Shown here: positions 1 to 8,444 of the stretch, one piece after another
Layout: every line of letters begins with the position of its first letter
Position numbering within the stretch: the stretch's first letter is position 1
NCBI GenBank assembly: GCA_013360185.1
Contig: JABWCO010000006.1
Coordinates: forward strand, 1 to 50,989
Direction of reading: 5' to 3'
Source of the DNA: Bdellovibrio sp.
Lineage (GTDB): Bacteria > Bdellovibrionota > Bdellovibrionia > Bdellovibrionales > Bdellovibrionaceae
DNA: 50,989 nucleotides
Notes under the pieces: generated by a model
Seen by the model: the letters and a program-made list of their open reading frames with translations, nothing else
Told to the model about the DNA's origin: nothing
Databases searched by the model: none
Position numbers and translations under genes: made by a program

Positions 1-159
1 TTTCGTTTCTTCACTTTGCCCCAACAACCACATCACCAGAAAGAAGGCCATTAAAGCCGTCATAAAATCCGCAAGAGCCACCTTCCAGGAGCCCCCGTGA
101 CCACCGCCGGCTACGACGGTGATTTTTTTTATGACGATTGTCGGTTTCTTTTCAGCCAT
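1..159 (-). CDS. motB: MotB, flagellar stator protein (N-terminal part only)
   Basis: Only the first 53 codons are in the window; the rest runs off the left edge. The visible part has a short basic cytoplasmic start, a Gly/His-rich turn (GGGHGG) and then the single membrane helix with the motif [16 protein letters not shown]. The Asp in this motif (residue 31) is the proton- or ion-carrying residue of MotB-family stators. The C-terminal OmpA-like peptidoglycan-binding domain would lie outside. The gene starts 23 bases after the end of motA, so the two are almost certainly co-transcribed as the usual stator operon. Bdellovibrio genomes carry several motAB pairs (family knowledge), and which one this is cannot be told here. 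Confidence 0.93.
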   Translation of the reverse strand, partial: MAEKKPTIVIKKITVVAGGGHGGSWKVALADFMTALMAFFLVMWLLGQSEETK

Positions 160-182
160 TATCGATTTCCTTGATAATTAAA

Positions 183-1049
183 TTACGCTGCCTTTTTAAT
201 CTCTTTTGTCGCTTTATCTATTTCAGCAAAGGTCGGTCTTTCCTCTGGCATGATCGAACGACGTGCGAACTCGACACACACAATTGGAGGTGCCCCACGT
301 TGCAAAGCGATCAATGCCGCCTTAATACACTGAAGGTAACGACCTTCCGCTTCGATATCAGCAGACATTTTTGTCGCCACCGGTTCAATCAAACCGTAGG
401 CGCAGAAAACCCCTAACATCGTTCCGACCAGGGCATGGGCCACCGAGGCACCGATAACTTCAGTACCTTCACTTAATTTACTCATTGTTTTAACGATACC
501 TAGAACGGCGGCAACAATCCCTAGCCCCGGGAATCCCCCGGCTACCGCTGCAACAGCATGTTGCGCCAAATGTTCTTCGGCGTGAATACCTTTAATGTCA
601 GCATCTAAAAGATCATCCACATCATAAGGGGACAACTCTGCCGACAAAGTTACCTTCATCGTGTCGCAAAGAAAATCGACAGCATGATGGTTTTTCATAA
701 ATCCAGGATACGCTTTAAAGATGTCACTCTTTTCAGGCTCCTCAATATGCTTCTCAACGCCTTGCGGTCCTTCCTTGCGGAACAACTGAAAAAGTTGGAA
801 AAGCATTTGCAAAAGTTCGGTATAGTCCGCTTTTTGCGGTCCTTTGGCAGTCAAAGCTTTTATTCCCAACTTCATACCCATCTTTACGATCTTCATGGGG
901 TTACCAAGGACGTATGCGCCGAAGGCCGCACCACCGATGATTAAAAGTTCTGCTATCGCCGCATCAATGATAACGCCCATATGGCCACCGGTAGCAGCAA
1001 AGGTACCGAAGACCGCAACGAATACTATGATAATGCCTACAAAACCCAT
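183..1049 (-). CDS. motA: MotA, flagellar motor stator protein
   Basis: MotA is the four-helix membrane subunit that couples ion flow to rotation of the flagellar motor. The 288-residue product has the normal family length and layout: helix 1 at about residues 2-21, helix 2 at about 30-50, a long charged cytoplasmic loop with the conserved stretch FRKEGPQGVEKH (the Arg/Glu pair that contacts FliG), then helices 3 and 4. The two functional prolines are visible in GGFPGLG and in GLIEPV. The start gives the expected MotA N-terminus (MGFVGIIIVF). It is followed directly by motB and is divergent from dsbD across about 100 bases. Confidence 0.95.
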   Translation of the reverse strand: MGFVGIIIVFVAVFGTFAATGGHMGVIIDAAIAELLIIGGAAFGAYVLGNPMKIVKMGMKLGIKALTAKGPQKADYTELLQMLFQLFQLFRKEGPQGVEKHIEEPEKSDIFKAYPGFMKNHHAVDFLCDTMKVTLSAELSPYDVDDLLDADIKGIHAEEHLAQHAVAAVAGGFPGLGIVAAVLGIVKTMSKLSEGTEVIGASVAHALVGTMLGVFCAYGLIEPVATKMSADIEAEGRYLQCIKAALIALQRGAPPIVCVEFARRSIMPEERPTFAEIDKATKEIKKAA

Positions 1050-1071
1050 AAGATATAACCTCGCAGTTTCT

Positions 1072-1099
1072 CTATCGGTGCGAAGTGTGTTAATATTGA
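1072..1099 (-). promoter_or_regulatory. candidate FliA (sigma-28) promoter for motAB
   Basis: On the minus strand upstream of motA an ACCGATAG box (1072-1079) matches six of eight positions of the sigma-28 -10 consensus GCCGATAA. A weak TCAATATT box (1092-1099) lies 12 bases upstream in the -35 position. The start of transcription would fall about 15-20 bases before the motA start codon. fliA is in this window, so the assignment is plausible, but the -35 match is poor and chance is possible. Confidence 0.3.
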
Positions 1100-1152
1100 G
1101 TCATTCGCAAATAAACTTGCCCATAGTCGAGAGTGGGTCTAAGAGGAAAAAT

Positions 1153-2958
1153 ATGAAACGCATCAGGCAAAGTCTGCAACTCTTACTGCTTATCTTGATC
1201 CTCAGTCCTAAGTCGTGGTCTGGGGCAAATCCAAATGACACCGATCCCCTTCTTGCACAGACCCAAGTCGTACCCTATGAATGGAGTCCCGGCCAGGGCG
1301 GCAACATTCAAATAAAAATGCAACTGCCCGCAGGCTACCACGCATATGAAGATCAATTCCGCGTGGTCATCTTAGAACCGGATGGCTTTCAAGTCGCGCC
1401 CTTTAAGATCGAACCTCTAAAGAAGTGGTACGATAAATTTTCAAAGAAGGAACGCACCGGCGTTGAAAATGAAGCCGTGCTTTCCGCGCATATTGAAGCG
1501 CCAACACGTTTTCTAAAACAACACGAACAAATGAAAGTCGAACTCACCTATCAAGCTTGTTCAGATCAGTTTTGTCTTTTCCCAACGACAAAAACTTTGA
1601 CGGTGCCGATCATGGTAACAATGGTCGAAGGACAGCCGCGCGTTGAAAACATGCCGGAAGCCAGCGTGTCGTCACCTTCCAGTTTTTTTGACACCGCAAA
1701 TTTCAATAAATATTTGGGCTCTAGTTTATTCGCGGGATTGATTTTTGTTTTCTTTGCGGGAATCTTCACAAGTTTCACACCATGTATCTTTCCGATGATT
1801 CCCATCACACTGGCCGTCTTAGGCAATCATTCTAACGAGCGCAGCCGTTTAATGAATTTCATCACCAGCTGTGTGTATGTTTTAGGAATCGCAACCACTT
1901 ATTCCTTGTTAGGCCTCGCGGCGGCTTCAAGTGGGGGTGTGTTCGGAGCCACTCTGGGGAACCCTTATGTGCTCAGTGCGATTTGTGTGATTTTCTTAGC
2001 CATGGCTCTGAGTATGTATGGCCTTTACGAATTCCAGGTACCCGCATTTATTCGCAATCGCCTGGGCACCGGAAAACAAAAACAAGGGTTGGGCGGCGCT
2101 TACTTAACGGGATTGTTCGCCGGCATCGTCGCCAGCCCCTGTGTCGGCCCTGTGTTGGTGGCAATTCTAACTTATGTCGCGTCGACTCAGAATAAACTTT
2201 TAGGCCTCCTCTATCTGTTCACTTACGCTTTGGGTTTAGGTTTGATCTTCATTGCTCTTGGACTTTCGAACCAGTTGGTAAAAGCTTTACCCCGCTCAGG
2301 CGCGTGGATGAATTTTTTCAAATTTATTTTAGGCACTTTAATGTTAAGTGGGTTTTATTATTACCTCGACATCTTATTGCCGGACCGCTGGTTTGATGCT
2401 GCTTTAGGAGTCGGTCTAATTATTCTAGCAAGCGTTTACGGTGCGTTTCTTCCGGCTAAGGGCCGTGCCGCTCTGGCACACATCCGCAAAGGCTTGATGC
2501 AAGCGGTTTTGATCGTGGGCTTTGGCTCCGTGGCGGTCGCTTTTTTTGAATTGCGCCCATTCATTCGCAATAACATGGTCAGTGAACACAGCCTGAATCA
2601 AATTAAGAACATCAACTGGCAGCCTTACAGTGAGGCCGCTTTGGCCCAAGCTAGCAAAGACGGCAAACCCGTCATCATTGATTTCTGGGCCGATTGGTGC
2701 GTGGCTTGTCATGAATTAGAAGATCATACTTTCTCAGATTCACGTGTGCGTGCGATGGCCGAAAGTTTTGTGCTGTTAAAATTCGACGCAACCAAGGACA
2801 GTTCTGAACTTCGTAATTTAAAAAAGAAATTTAATATTCAAGGGTTGCCAACAGTGGTGTTTATTAACCAGCACGGCGTGTGGATTGATGCCTTGACGCT
2901 GACTCAGTTTGAAAAGCCCGACGCGTTCTTAAAGAGAATGGAAAAAGGGGCGCAATAA
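1153..2958 (+). CDS. dsbD: DsbD, thiol:disulfide interchange protein
   Basis: DsbD moves reducing power from cytoplasmic thioredoxin across the inner membrane to periplasmic partners. The 601-residue protein has all three parts. After a signal peptide comes a periplasmic N-domain with a Cys pair in QACSDQFC. Then comes the eight-helix membrane domain, with its redox cysteines in SFTPCIFPM (C211) and ASPCVGPV (C330). Last is a thioredoxin domain with WCVAC (C516, C519). An in-frame start far upstream (844) is rejected because it would run antisense through motA. The ATG at 1153 follows an AGAGGA ribosome site and yields a proper signal peptide. The stop codon overlaps the next start by one base (TAATG). 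Confidence 0.94.
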   Translation: MKRIRQSLQLLLLILILSPKSWSGANPNDTDPLLAQTQVVPYEWSPGQGGNIQIKMQLPAGYHAYEDQFRVVILEPDGFQVAPFKIEPLKKWYDKFSKKERTGVENEAVLSAHIEAPTRFLKQHEQMKVELTYQACSDQFCLFPTTKTLTVPIMVTMVEGQPRVENMPEASVSSPSSFFDTANFNKYLGSSLFAGLIFVFFAGIFTSFTPCIFPMIPITLAVLGNHSNERSRLMNFITSCVYVLGIATTYSLLGLAAASSGGVFGATLGNPYVLSAICVIFLAMALSMYGLYEFQVPAFIRNRLGTGKQKQGLGGAYLTGLFAGIVASPCVGPVLVAILTYVASTQNKLLGLLYLFTYALGLGLIFIALGLSNQLVKALPRSGAWMNFFKFILGTLMLSGFYYYLDILLPDRWFDAALGVGLIILASVYGAFLPAKGRAALAHIRKGLMQAVLIVGFGSVAVAFFELRPFIRNNMVSEHSLNQIKNINWQPYSEAALAQASKDGKPVIIDFWADWCVACHELEDHTFSDSRVRAMAESFVLLKFDATKDSSELRNLKKKFNIQGLPTVVFINQHGVWIDALTLTQFEKPDAFLKRMEKGAQ

Positions 2959-3773
2959 TGAACGTCTTCTTTATTCACGGAGGCCCCGGATTTAACTCTG
3001 AACCCGATCGTGTGGCTCTTCAGGGAGCGCTAAGACAGCAAGGCATTAGCGGCACTTTTTGGGATGAACCTTCGCGTCTGAGGCCGCAGGGCACTGCCTT
3101 CTTGCAAGACAACGCTTACTCACTGTGGCTTGAGGATTTGCACAGAGCGCTGACTCAGGCCGGCCCCAGCTTGGTCGTGGCATCATCTTTTGGTGCGAAA
3201 GGTTTGCTTGATCTTCTGCACTTATATCCTGACACAGAAGTCGCTCAGATTTTGATGATTGCACCGACGCTAAACATGGGTGCCGTTTTTAAACGTATGA
3301 TGCACATATCTGAAAAAGACCTAAGCTCTTCTGCCCCCGCTACGGCCCAGCGCCTACGCGAATGCCGTGAAGGCAGTAAAAGTTTTTGGGATCCCCTAAT
3401 GCAAGAAGGCTTGGGACTGGTTTGGCAAAATCCAAACCTATTAACCCATTATTTTACTGACGACAAGGCCTTGAGATTGTGGGTCGGAGTGGGTGCTGAT
3501 CCTCGCTTTGGCATCGACATGGAATCGCAAATTGCAGTGCTAGCGGACTTGGCCCGCCTGCGATTGCCCGCATTGGCGCATCCCTTAGACAAACCCGTCC
3601 TGGTTTTAACGGGCTCTTCAGATCCCGTATTTAACCAAGACGAAGTGAGCTCAGAACTCAAATCGATCTTCAGCAATGTGGCCTTTGAAAACTGGTCGGG
3701 CTGTGGCCACATGCCACAACTGGAAAGGCCCGTTGATTTCGTCCACCTATTGAAACGCCTGCTGCCTAACTAA
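2958..3773 (+). CDS. alpha/beta hydrolase
   Basis: A 271-residue alpha/beta-hydrolase-fold enzyme of unknown substrate. It opens with a strand and the oxyanion-hole motif FIHGGPGF. The nucleophile elbow is VVASSFGAKG, a variant of GxSxG with Ser77 as the likely nucleophile. The acid is probably in LTGSSDPVF and the catalytic His in GCGHMPQLERP near the C-terminus. There is no signal peptide, so it acts in the cytoplasm. It is translationally coupled to dsbD (start overlaps its stop) and its 3' end overlaps the convergent E1-like gene by 8 bases. HGGPG also occurs in prolyl aminopeptidases, but the rest does not look like that family. Confidence 0.8.
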   Translation: MNVFFIHGGPGFNSEPDRVALQGALRQQGISGTFWDEPSRLRPQGTAFLQDNAYSLWLEDLHRALTQAGPSLVVASSFGAKGLLDLLHLYPDTEVAQILMIAPTLNMGAVFKRMMHISEKDLSSSAPATAQRLRECREGSKSFWDPLMQEGLGLVWQNPNLLTHYFTDDKALRLWVGVGADPRFGIDMESQIAVLADLARLRLPALAHPLDKPVLVLTGSSDPVFNQDEVSSELKSIFSNVAFENWSGCGHMPQLERPVDFVHLLKRLLPN

Positions 3774-4665
3774 GGCGGCGAACATAGCCGCGCAACTTGA
3801 AACGCAATGGTATGCTTTTAAGCCAAGACACCAGGCGCTCCAGGCGCGTATAGCGATAGCTGCTTAAATCCAAATGCCACCCCGAAATCAATTCTCCAGT
3901 TCCGGCAAATTTTAGCAACGCTGGCACAATCACAGCAGAAAGTGCATCCGACGTGCAACCCATTTGGGGTGCGAAATCTATTTTCTGCTCAAACATATCG
4001 ATCAATAAACTGACACAATCATTTGGAACGATACTAAACGGATACAACGCAAAAATAGCAGCTAAAGGATTTTTAGCAGCCAGTGCCGCGTGCTCTCGGC
4101 CATTCAGAATTGCCAAGTGGCCACCACGATAGTCATAACTACAACCCCATTGCAGGTAGCCCAAATCGAGACCACTCAAGACGGGCTTTTTATAACTGTG
4201 ACACTTTTGATGCAAAAGAATTTTCGCTTTAATCCCTGACTGAGTCGTGACATCAACGGCATCAAAAACAAAGTCAGCCCACTCGACAAAGCGATCAACA
4301 TTCTGCGGAGTGATACCTTCTTCGCTGACTAAGACCTCAACATAGGGATTGATACTTCTGATTTCCTTGGCATGAAAAGCCGCCTTATTTTCGCCGAGAT
4401 TTTCCAAGCGCACATGTTGGCGGTTCATGTTGTTCAGTTCATAACTTCCATTATCAGCTAAGGCAAAATGTTGAACGCCCACGCGAGCTAAGGACTCAAT
4501 ACACGCGCCACCTGTGCTGCCACAACCGGCAATGAGGACCCGTACCTTAGCTACTTTTTTTTGCAAATCCTCAGAAACAAAATGAAAATTGCGACGTGTA
4601 AGCTCGGCATAAAAAGAAACCGGGTCCGAAGACTTCAGAGTGTGTACAGCTTGAATCATAAACAT
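3766..4665 (-). CDS. stand-alone E1/ThiF-like adenylyltransferase
   Basis: A 299-residue protein with the NAD/ATP-binding fold of the ThiF/MoeB/E1 family. The glycine-rich loop is VLIAGCGSTGG (residues 43-53), followed by an acidic strand end (ALADNGSYELNNMNRQ) matching the D-x(n)-N-x-x-R-Q signature that binds ATP-Mg and primes the adenylation site. A second Asp lies in FVFDAVDVTT. The paired CxxC zinc motifs of MoeB and ThiF are not seen. These enzymes adenylate the C-terminal glycine of a small ubiquitin-like protein or a peptide. No such partner, rhodanese or JAB peptidase is next to it. TcdA-type tRNA dehydratases are another possibility, but the C-terminal half does not resemble them. 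Substrate unknown. Confidence 0.78.
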   Translation of the reverse strand: MFMIQAVHTLKSSDPVSFYAELTRRNFHFVSEDLQKKVAKVRVLIAGCGSTGGACIESLARVGVQHFALADNGSYELNNMNRQHVRLENLGENKAAFHAKEIRSINPYVEVLVSEEGITPQNVDRFVEWADFVFDAVDVTTQSGIKAKILLHQKCHSYKKPVLSGLDLGYLQWGCSYDYRGGHLAILNGREHAALAAKNPLAAIFALYPFSIVPNDCVSLLIDMFEQKIDFAPQMGCTSDALSAVIVPALLKFAGTGELISGWHLDLSSYRYTRLERLVSWLKSIPLRFKLRGYVRRLS

Positions 4666-4767
4666 TCTCCAATTTGTACAAGATAATTTGGAGCATCAGG
4701 AATCACAAGGACGAACTTAAAATAGACAGATAAAAGTTTATAGGTCTATCGAAAGGTCTGGGATCGG

Positions 4768-4792
4768 GGCATCTCTCGTTGCAAGAGATGCC
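4768..4792 (-). terminator. 9-bp hairpin downstream of the coiled-coil gene
   Basis: GGCATCTCT pairs perfectly with AGAGATGCC across a 7-base loop. It sits about 20 bases past the stop of the minus-strand coiled-coil gene. There is no clear T-run on either strand, so it may be a weak terminator or an RNA-processing or mRNA 3'-end stem. Confidence 0.4.
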
Positions 4793-4810
4793 ACAGGACG
4801 AAATTTAAAA

Positions 4811-5314
4811 CTACATGCGCTTTAAGCGCGCGATTTCCATTTTTGCATCATTCAAGGCTGTTTGCGCGGTGATCATTTGCGCTTCCTTTTCGGCCAAAAG
4901 CTTTTGCAAATGGTTCATGCGCACTTCAAAACTTTTGATCACGTTATTATGGCGATCGACCATTTCTTGCACTTTCAAATCAACCGCTTTGCGTTCATTC
5001 ACACGCTGAGACAGCAAGGCCATTTTCTGCCCCGCCTCTAACGCCAAGCCGTTGTGACTTTGCTCAAGACGAGTCAAAAGATGACTTTGCTTTTCAAATT
5101 TAATGTTCGAAGTTTTAATCAGCTCATTCACAGTGCTGACAATTTTGTTAAGCTGTTCAGCCAAGTTATGATTTTGCGATTTAAGTTCGAAAATCTGGCG
5201 ATCTGTGTTCAAGTAATTTGCATTATTTGCGCCCAGGCTCGGGTGCGACTCCAGAACGGAACTTTTGACGACTTTCTTTTCACCAAATAGTTCAGGATTC
5301 AGTTCTTTATTCAT
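4811..5314 (-). CDS. coiled-coil protein, function unknown
   Basis: A 167-residue, highly charged, soluble protein. No enzyme motif, signal peptide or membrane helix is visible. After about 40 polar residues (including VLESHPSLGANN) the sequence becomes a long heptad-rich coiled coil from about residue 42 to the end (LKSQNHNLAEQLNKIVSTVN, LQKLLAEKEAQM). It ends in a basic patch, RLKRM. It resembles in style the coiled-coil protein at 19058-20062, but no clear sequence match was seen by eye. It is divergent from the gene at 5422. A structural or scaffold role is only a guess. Confidence 0.72.
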   Translation of the reverse strand: MNKELNPELFGEKKVVKSSVLESHPSLGANNANYLNTDRQIFELKSQNHNLAEQLNKIVSTVNELIKTSNIKFEKQSHLLTRLEQSHNGLALEAGQKMALLSQRVNERKAVDLKVQEMVDRHNNVIKSFEVRMNHLQKLLAEKEAQMITAQTALNDAKMEIARLKRM

Positions 5315-5421
5315 GTGAGGCCCCTCCTAGGACTTTCCAAAAATTCTGCATTACCTATCATATTTTCTCTGGACTAAAATTTCAAATGTTCATACTTTAT
5401 GCGCGCAGGAAGGAGACCGCT

Positions 5422-6471
5422 GTGCTAAAAGTTGGACAATTACTAAAATTTGTTTCGGACTTAAACCCTCAAAATACACCCACACGCCTGTCTTTTTATA
5501 ATTTTCTGCGCGGCTTCCCACACCCTGATGACGCCCTAACCCCTGAATTAATTGAGACATTCTTCAATTACTGTATGGATTACCCGCATTGGGCTTCCAA
5601 CAAGGCTCAGCTCGGTCACGAAGTGCATTTTTTGTTGGAAAACTTTAATAGCTTTTACCAACAAAAGTTCGATTTAAGTCCCATTCTTTTCCCGCAAAAG
5701 TTACAGCTTTTGGAAATAGAACACTTTTCCGACTTAATTGACGCAGTGAGTGCGTACATTAAGACTCTGTGCGGCGAAAAAGACAAATTTCGCGTCCTGC
5801 CAGATCAAAACAAGCGGGTCATCGCGATCATCATGCGTGAAGACAAGGGGCTTGAAGTTCGCTGCTTTGATCGCAAGTTTACAATCCGTAAAGGCCTCCT
5901 AGAACCCCTGCGCAACGACTTGGTTCTGTACTACACGCCTGAGCTGGAATTAAGCAGTCACCATACACACAAGATAGAAGTATCTCCCTATATCACCGCT
6001 CAGTTCCGCATTTTGGGCGACAAGATCACTGGGTCTTTGCTGAGAGGTTATGTCTTCCAAAAACTGCAGGAGTTCAAAAACGAACCCTTGCATGAGCAAA
6101 CACGCGTTTTGTTCCCCATCAAACGTTTGGAGCAATTCTTTGTCGACCGTCGTACCGATCCTTATTATCAGGAGTTAGTCAGCCAGCTAGAGCGTACCTG
6201 TGCCCTGATTCAACAAGGTGATGCCGAAGCGGTGAAATGGTCCTCCATGGTTCTGAGCAAATCTGAGAATGCACTAGATAATATTTTCCTAGGGGATAAA
6301 TTGATGACTCTCCTCGTACGTGACCTCCGTCACGCGATTACGGAGAGCAATCGCAAGAATATCTCCTCTTCCGGACTGACTAATGATATGTTGTCTGCTC
6401 AACACCTACCTGAGGCAGATGAAGAATGTCTGAAAATAACTCCACTCAAAGAGTTCGACTTAACAAATTAA
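5422..6471 (+). CDS. hypothetical protein, possibly a helical scaffold
   Basis: A 349-residue soluble protein that I do not recognise. The GTG at 5422 is preferred over the in-frame ATG at 5386 because a strong ribosome site (AGGAAGGAGA) lies just before it. The product starts MLKVGQLLKFVSDL. Visible blocks are an N-terminal helical part with many aromatic residues (LSFYNFLRGFPHPDD), a mid-protein beta-like stretch (KRVIAIIMREDKGLEVRCFD) and a C-terminal helical part with a Cys-containing repeat-like segment (LERTCALIQQGDAEAV). There is no signal peptide. The 3' end overlaps the pseudouridine synthase gene by 46 bases, suggesting co-translation with it. Confidence 0.75.
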   Translation: MLKVGQLLKFVSDLNPQNTPTRLSFYNFLRGFPHPDDALTPELIETFFNYCMDYPHWASNKAQLGHEVHFLLENFNSFYQQKFDLSPILFPQKLQLLEIEHFSDLIDAVSAYIKTLCGEKDKFRVLPDQNKRVIAIIMREDKGLEVRCFDRKFTIRKGLLEPLRNDLVLYYTPELELSSHHTHKIEVSPYITAQFRILGDKITGSLLRGYVFQKLQEFKNEPLHEQTRVLFPIKRLEQFFVDRRTDPYYQELVSQLERTCALIQQGDAEAVKWSSMVLSKSENALDNIFLGDKLMTLLVRDLRHAITESNRKNISSSGLTNDMLSAQHLPEADEECLKITPLKEFDLTN

Positions 6472-7286
6472 TCGCAGACAGTGGCTTGGCTTCCCGTCGA
6501 CATGCAGACCGCATGATCGAAGAGGGCGCAGTCACTGTAAATGGCAAGCGCGTTTACGAACTTGGCATCAAAGTAGACCCCCAAGCTGACAGAATATTGG
6601 TTGAGGGCAAACCATTACGCAAACCTCTTACCCAAAAACTTTATCTTGTGATGAATAAGCCGAAAGGCGTTCTAACAACCATGGATGACCCACACGATCG
6701 TCCTACGATCGCGCACTATCTTGAAGGCGTTCCTTCGCGCGTGTTCCCGGTTGGTCGTCTGGATTGGGATTCTGAGGGCCTGCTGCTTCTAACTAACGAT
6801 GGCGATTTCGCCAACAAAGTGATGCATCCCAAAGCTGAAGTCACAAAAACTTATCTTGTGAAACTAGATGGCCAACCACAGCCGTTCCAAATCGAAAAGC
6901 TGAAAAAAGGTGTAGCCATTGTCGGCGGTCGCGTTTCTGCCCGTCACGTTGAAAAAATCAAAAAATCTGGCGACAACAAGTCTGACAAGTACGAATGGTA
7001 CAAAATCGTGATCACTGAAGGTAAGAACCGTCAGATCCGTCAGATGTTCGCAAAAATTGGCTTCGACGTTTTAAAACTGCAACGTGTAGCCATCGGACGT
7101 CTGCGCCTAGGTGCTTTAAAAACGGGCGAACTTGTTTACATCAATGATGTTGCGGTTGAACGTGTTTTCCTTCCGGATGATCCAGATGACGTTAAAACAA
7201 AACGCACTTACAAAGGCCGTGCTCCATCGGCTAAGAAAACAGCTAAGCCAGCTTCGCGTGTTAAAGTAAAAAAACCGCGAAAGTAA
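6426..7286 (+). CDS. rluB: RluB/RsuA-family pseudouridine synthase
   Basis: Converts a uridine in rRNA to pseudouridine; the closest fit is RluB, which modifies 23S rRNA helix 89. The 286 residues contain an S4 RNA-binding domain at about 9-55 (RLNKLIADSGLASRRHADRM) followed by the catalytic domain. The active Asp is D113 in the signature PVGRLDWDSEGLLLLTNDG. Other family blocks are LVMNKPKGVLTT and EGKNRQIRQMF. A basic tail of about 35 residues rich in Lys (residues 250-286) extends past the core, as is common in bacterial RluB. The start lies inside the preceding gene. RsuA or RluE specificity cannot be fully excluded. Confidence 0.87.
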   Translation: MSENNSTQRVRLNKLIADSGLASRRHADRMIEEGAVTVNGKRVYELGIKVDPQADRILVEGKPLRKPLTQKLYLVMNKPKGVLTTMDDPHDRPTIAHYLEGVPSRVFPVGRLDWDSEGLLLLTNDGDFANKVMHPKAEVTKTYLVKLDGQPQPFQIEKLKKGVAIVGGRVSARHVEKIKKSGDNKSDKYEWYKIVITEGKNRQIRQMFAKIGFDVLKLQRVAIGRLRLGALKTGELVYINDVAVERVFLPDDPDDVKTKRTYKGRAPSAKKTAKPASRVKVKKPRK

Positions 7287-7292
7287 TTGCAC

Positions 7293-8186
7293 ATGCCTAA
7301 AATCAGCCCACGCTTACGAGGAACTATTGAAATTTCCATTGCAAGCATGGGCTTTGGTTTTTTAGGCATCTTTGGCAAGTGGGCTTTTGCCTCTGGCTTG
7401 TCGGTAGGCGAGTTTCTTTCTTACCGCTTTGCCTTAGCCGGCCTGCTTTTATGGATTGCCTTGCTGCTCTTTAAACCTAATCTGGTCAAACTCACTAAAA
7501 AACAAATCTTCACCGCCGCTCTTTTAGGGATCTTCGGTTACGGGTTCTTTGCGACACTTTACTTTGAAGCCATCGACGGCCTGAGTGTAACCTTGGCAGC
7601 ACTCTTGCTTTATACGTATCCCTTTTGGATAAATATTTTTTCGCATTTTTTCACTCATGATAAAATCTCCCGCAAAGAAGCTCTGTATTTAGTAACAGCC
7701 TCCACCGGCCTAGTTCTGTTATTATGGGGGCATATTGAAGTTAAAAATATCTGGGCCATTGCTGCTGGCTTAGGCTCTGCGATTAGTTACGCGATCTATG
7801 TTTTACTGTCAGGCAAGCTACAGAAGACAGTCCACTCTGTTTCATCAGCTCTTTACGTCATCACCTTTGCCGCCCTGGCCTTGATTCTTTTTCATCGCCC
7901 CGACTTTTCACAAATTCACAACCTCACTGCTTTTCAGACTTCAACTATTTTGGGTATCGCCTTAGTTTGCACGGTTTTGCCTTTAAGCCTGGAGTTGGCG
8001 GCTCTGCAAAAATTAAAAAGTACTGAAGTGGCGTTGCTCATGATGATTGAGCCTTTAACTGCCGCCGCCATGGGAGCTTGGCTTTTTAAGGAAAGCTTAA
8101 GCGCCCGACAACTTATTGGTGTCGTCATCGTTGTGGCATCATTGATTGCCAATACTCTAGCTAAAAAAACAACTCGTCTGGACTAA
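7293..8186 (+). CDS. EamA/DMT-superfamily transporter
   Basis: A 297-residue inner-membrane protein with ten predicted helices arranged as two EamA repeats, the normal size for drug/metabolite exporters. The first repeat has the family's aromatic/glycine block (FGFLGIFGKWAFASGLS) and the loop YRFALAGLLLW. The second repeat ends with LLMMIEPLTAAAMGAWLFKE, the conserved E-P-hydrophobic segment found before the last two helices. The substrate is unknown (amino acids and small metabolites are usual). The ATG at 7293 is chosen over a TTG six bases earlier. It follows the pseudouridine synthase by 6 bases and is probably in the same transcript. Confidence 0.87.
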   Translation: MPKISPRLRGTIEISIASMGFGFLGIFGKWAFASGLSVGEFLSYRFALAGLLLWIALLLFKPNLVKLTKKQIFTAALLGIFGYGFFATLYFEAIDGLSVTLAALLLYTYPFWINIFSHFFTHDKISRKEALYLVTASTGLVLLLWGHIEVKNIWAIAAGLGSAISYAIYVLLSGKLQKTVHSVSSALYVITFAALALILFHRPDFSQIHNLTAFQTSTILGIALVCTVLPLSLELAALQKLKSTEVALLMMIEPLTAAAMGAWLFKESLSARQLIGVVIVVASLIANTLAKKTTRLD

Positions 8187-8221
8187 AATACCAGCCCCCT
8201 CGGACACTAAATACAACCAAT

Positions 8222-8365
8222 TGAATCTAGGCGAAGTCCCCAAAACGCCCGTCCCGAAGGCGTGCTAGGCAGGAGCAGTCCAGAAAGATAATTCTTGGAC
8301 CAAGGACGGGACTTAAAATCCCATTAGCGACGGCTTCAACCTAGGGCTTTGCGAAAGCACTTTTT
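8222..8365 (+). ncRNA. candidate structured small RNA
   Basis: The gap between the exporter and the next secreted-protein gene can fold into a nested structure. CTAGG (8227-8231) pairs with CCTAG (8340-8344). GAAG (8233-8236) pairs with CTTC (8334-8337). CCCGTCC (8248-8254) pairs with GGACGGG (8304-8310). Inside are two small hairpins: TGCT/AGCA (8263-8277) and GTCC-GAA/TTC-GGAC (8278-8300). The 3' strand has an alternative GGGA/TCCC hairpin around CTTAAAA. A terminator follows directly. A closing stem, large bulge and terminal stem are reminiscent of 6S RNA, but the terminal region branches, so I do not assign a family. A leader riboswitch for the next gene is the alternative. Confidence 0.5.
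8346..8365 (+). terminator. Rho-independent terminator of the structured RNA
   Basis: GCTTT-GCG-AAAGC hairpin (8346-8358) followed by AC and five T residues (8361-8365). It sits immediately after the closing stem of the structured RNA and 80 bases before the next start codon, which favours a free-standing RNA (or attenuation) over a simple leader. Confidence 0.55.
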
Positions 8366-8444
8366 AAGAAGACAGGGTTCGCGACTAAAGTTTCAAAATA
8401 AGACAGCCGATAACCTTCATAGTAAAACCATGGAAAGGTTTTTT

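Noticed and set aside
844-1152. Upstream extension of the dsbD frame
   Set aside because: It runs antisense through motA, lacks a ribosome site and would push the signal peptide 103 residues inside the protein.
8300-8345. Anticodon-arm-like GGGACTTAAAATCCC suggesting tRNA-Leu(UAA)
   Set aside because: No D-arm, T-arm or acceptor stem is found at the needed distances; the stretch fits better as part of the structured RNA.
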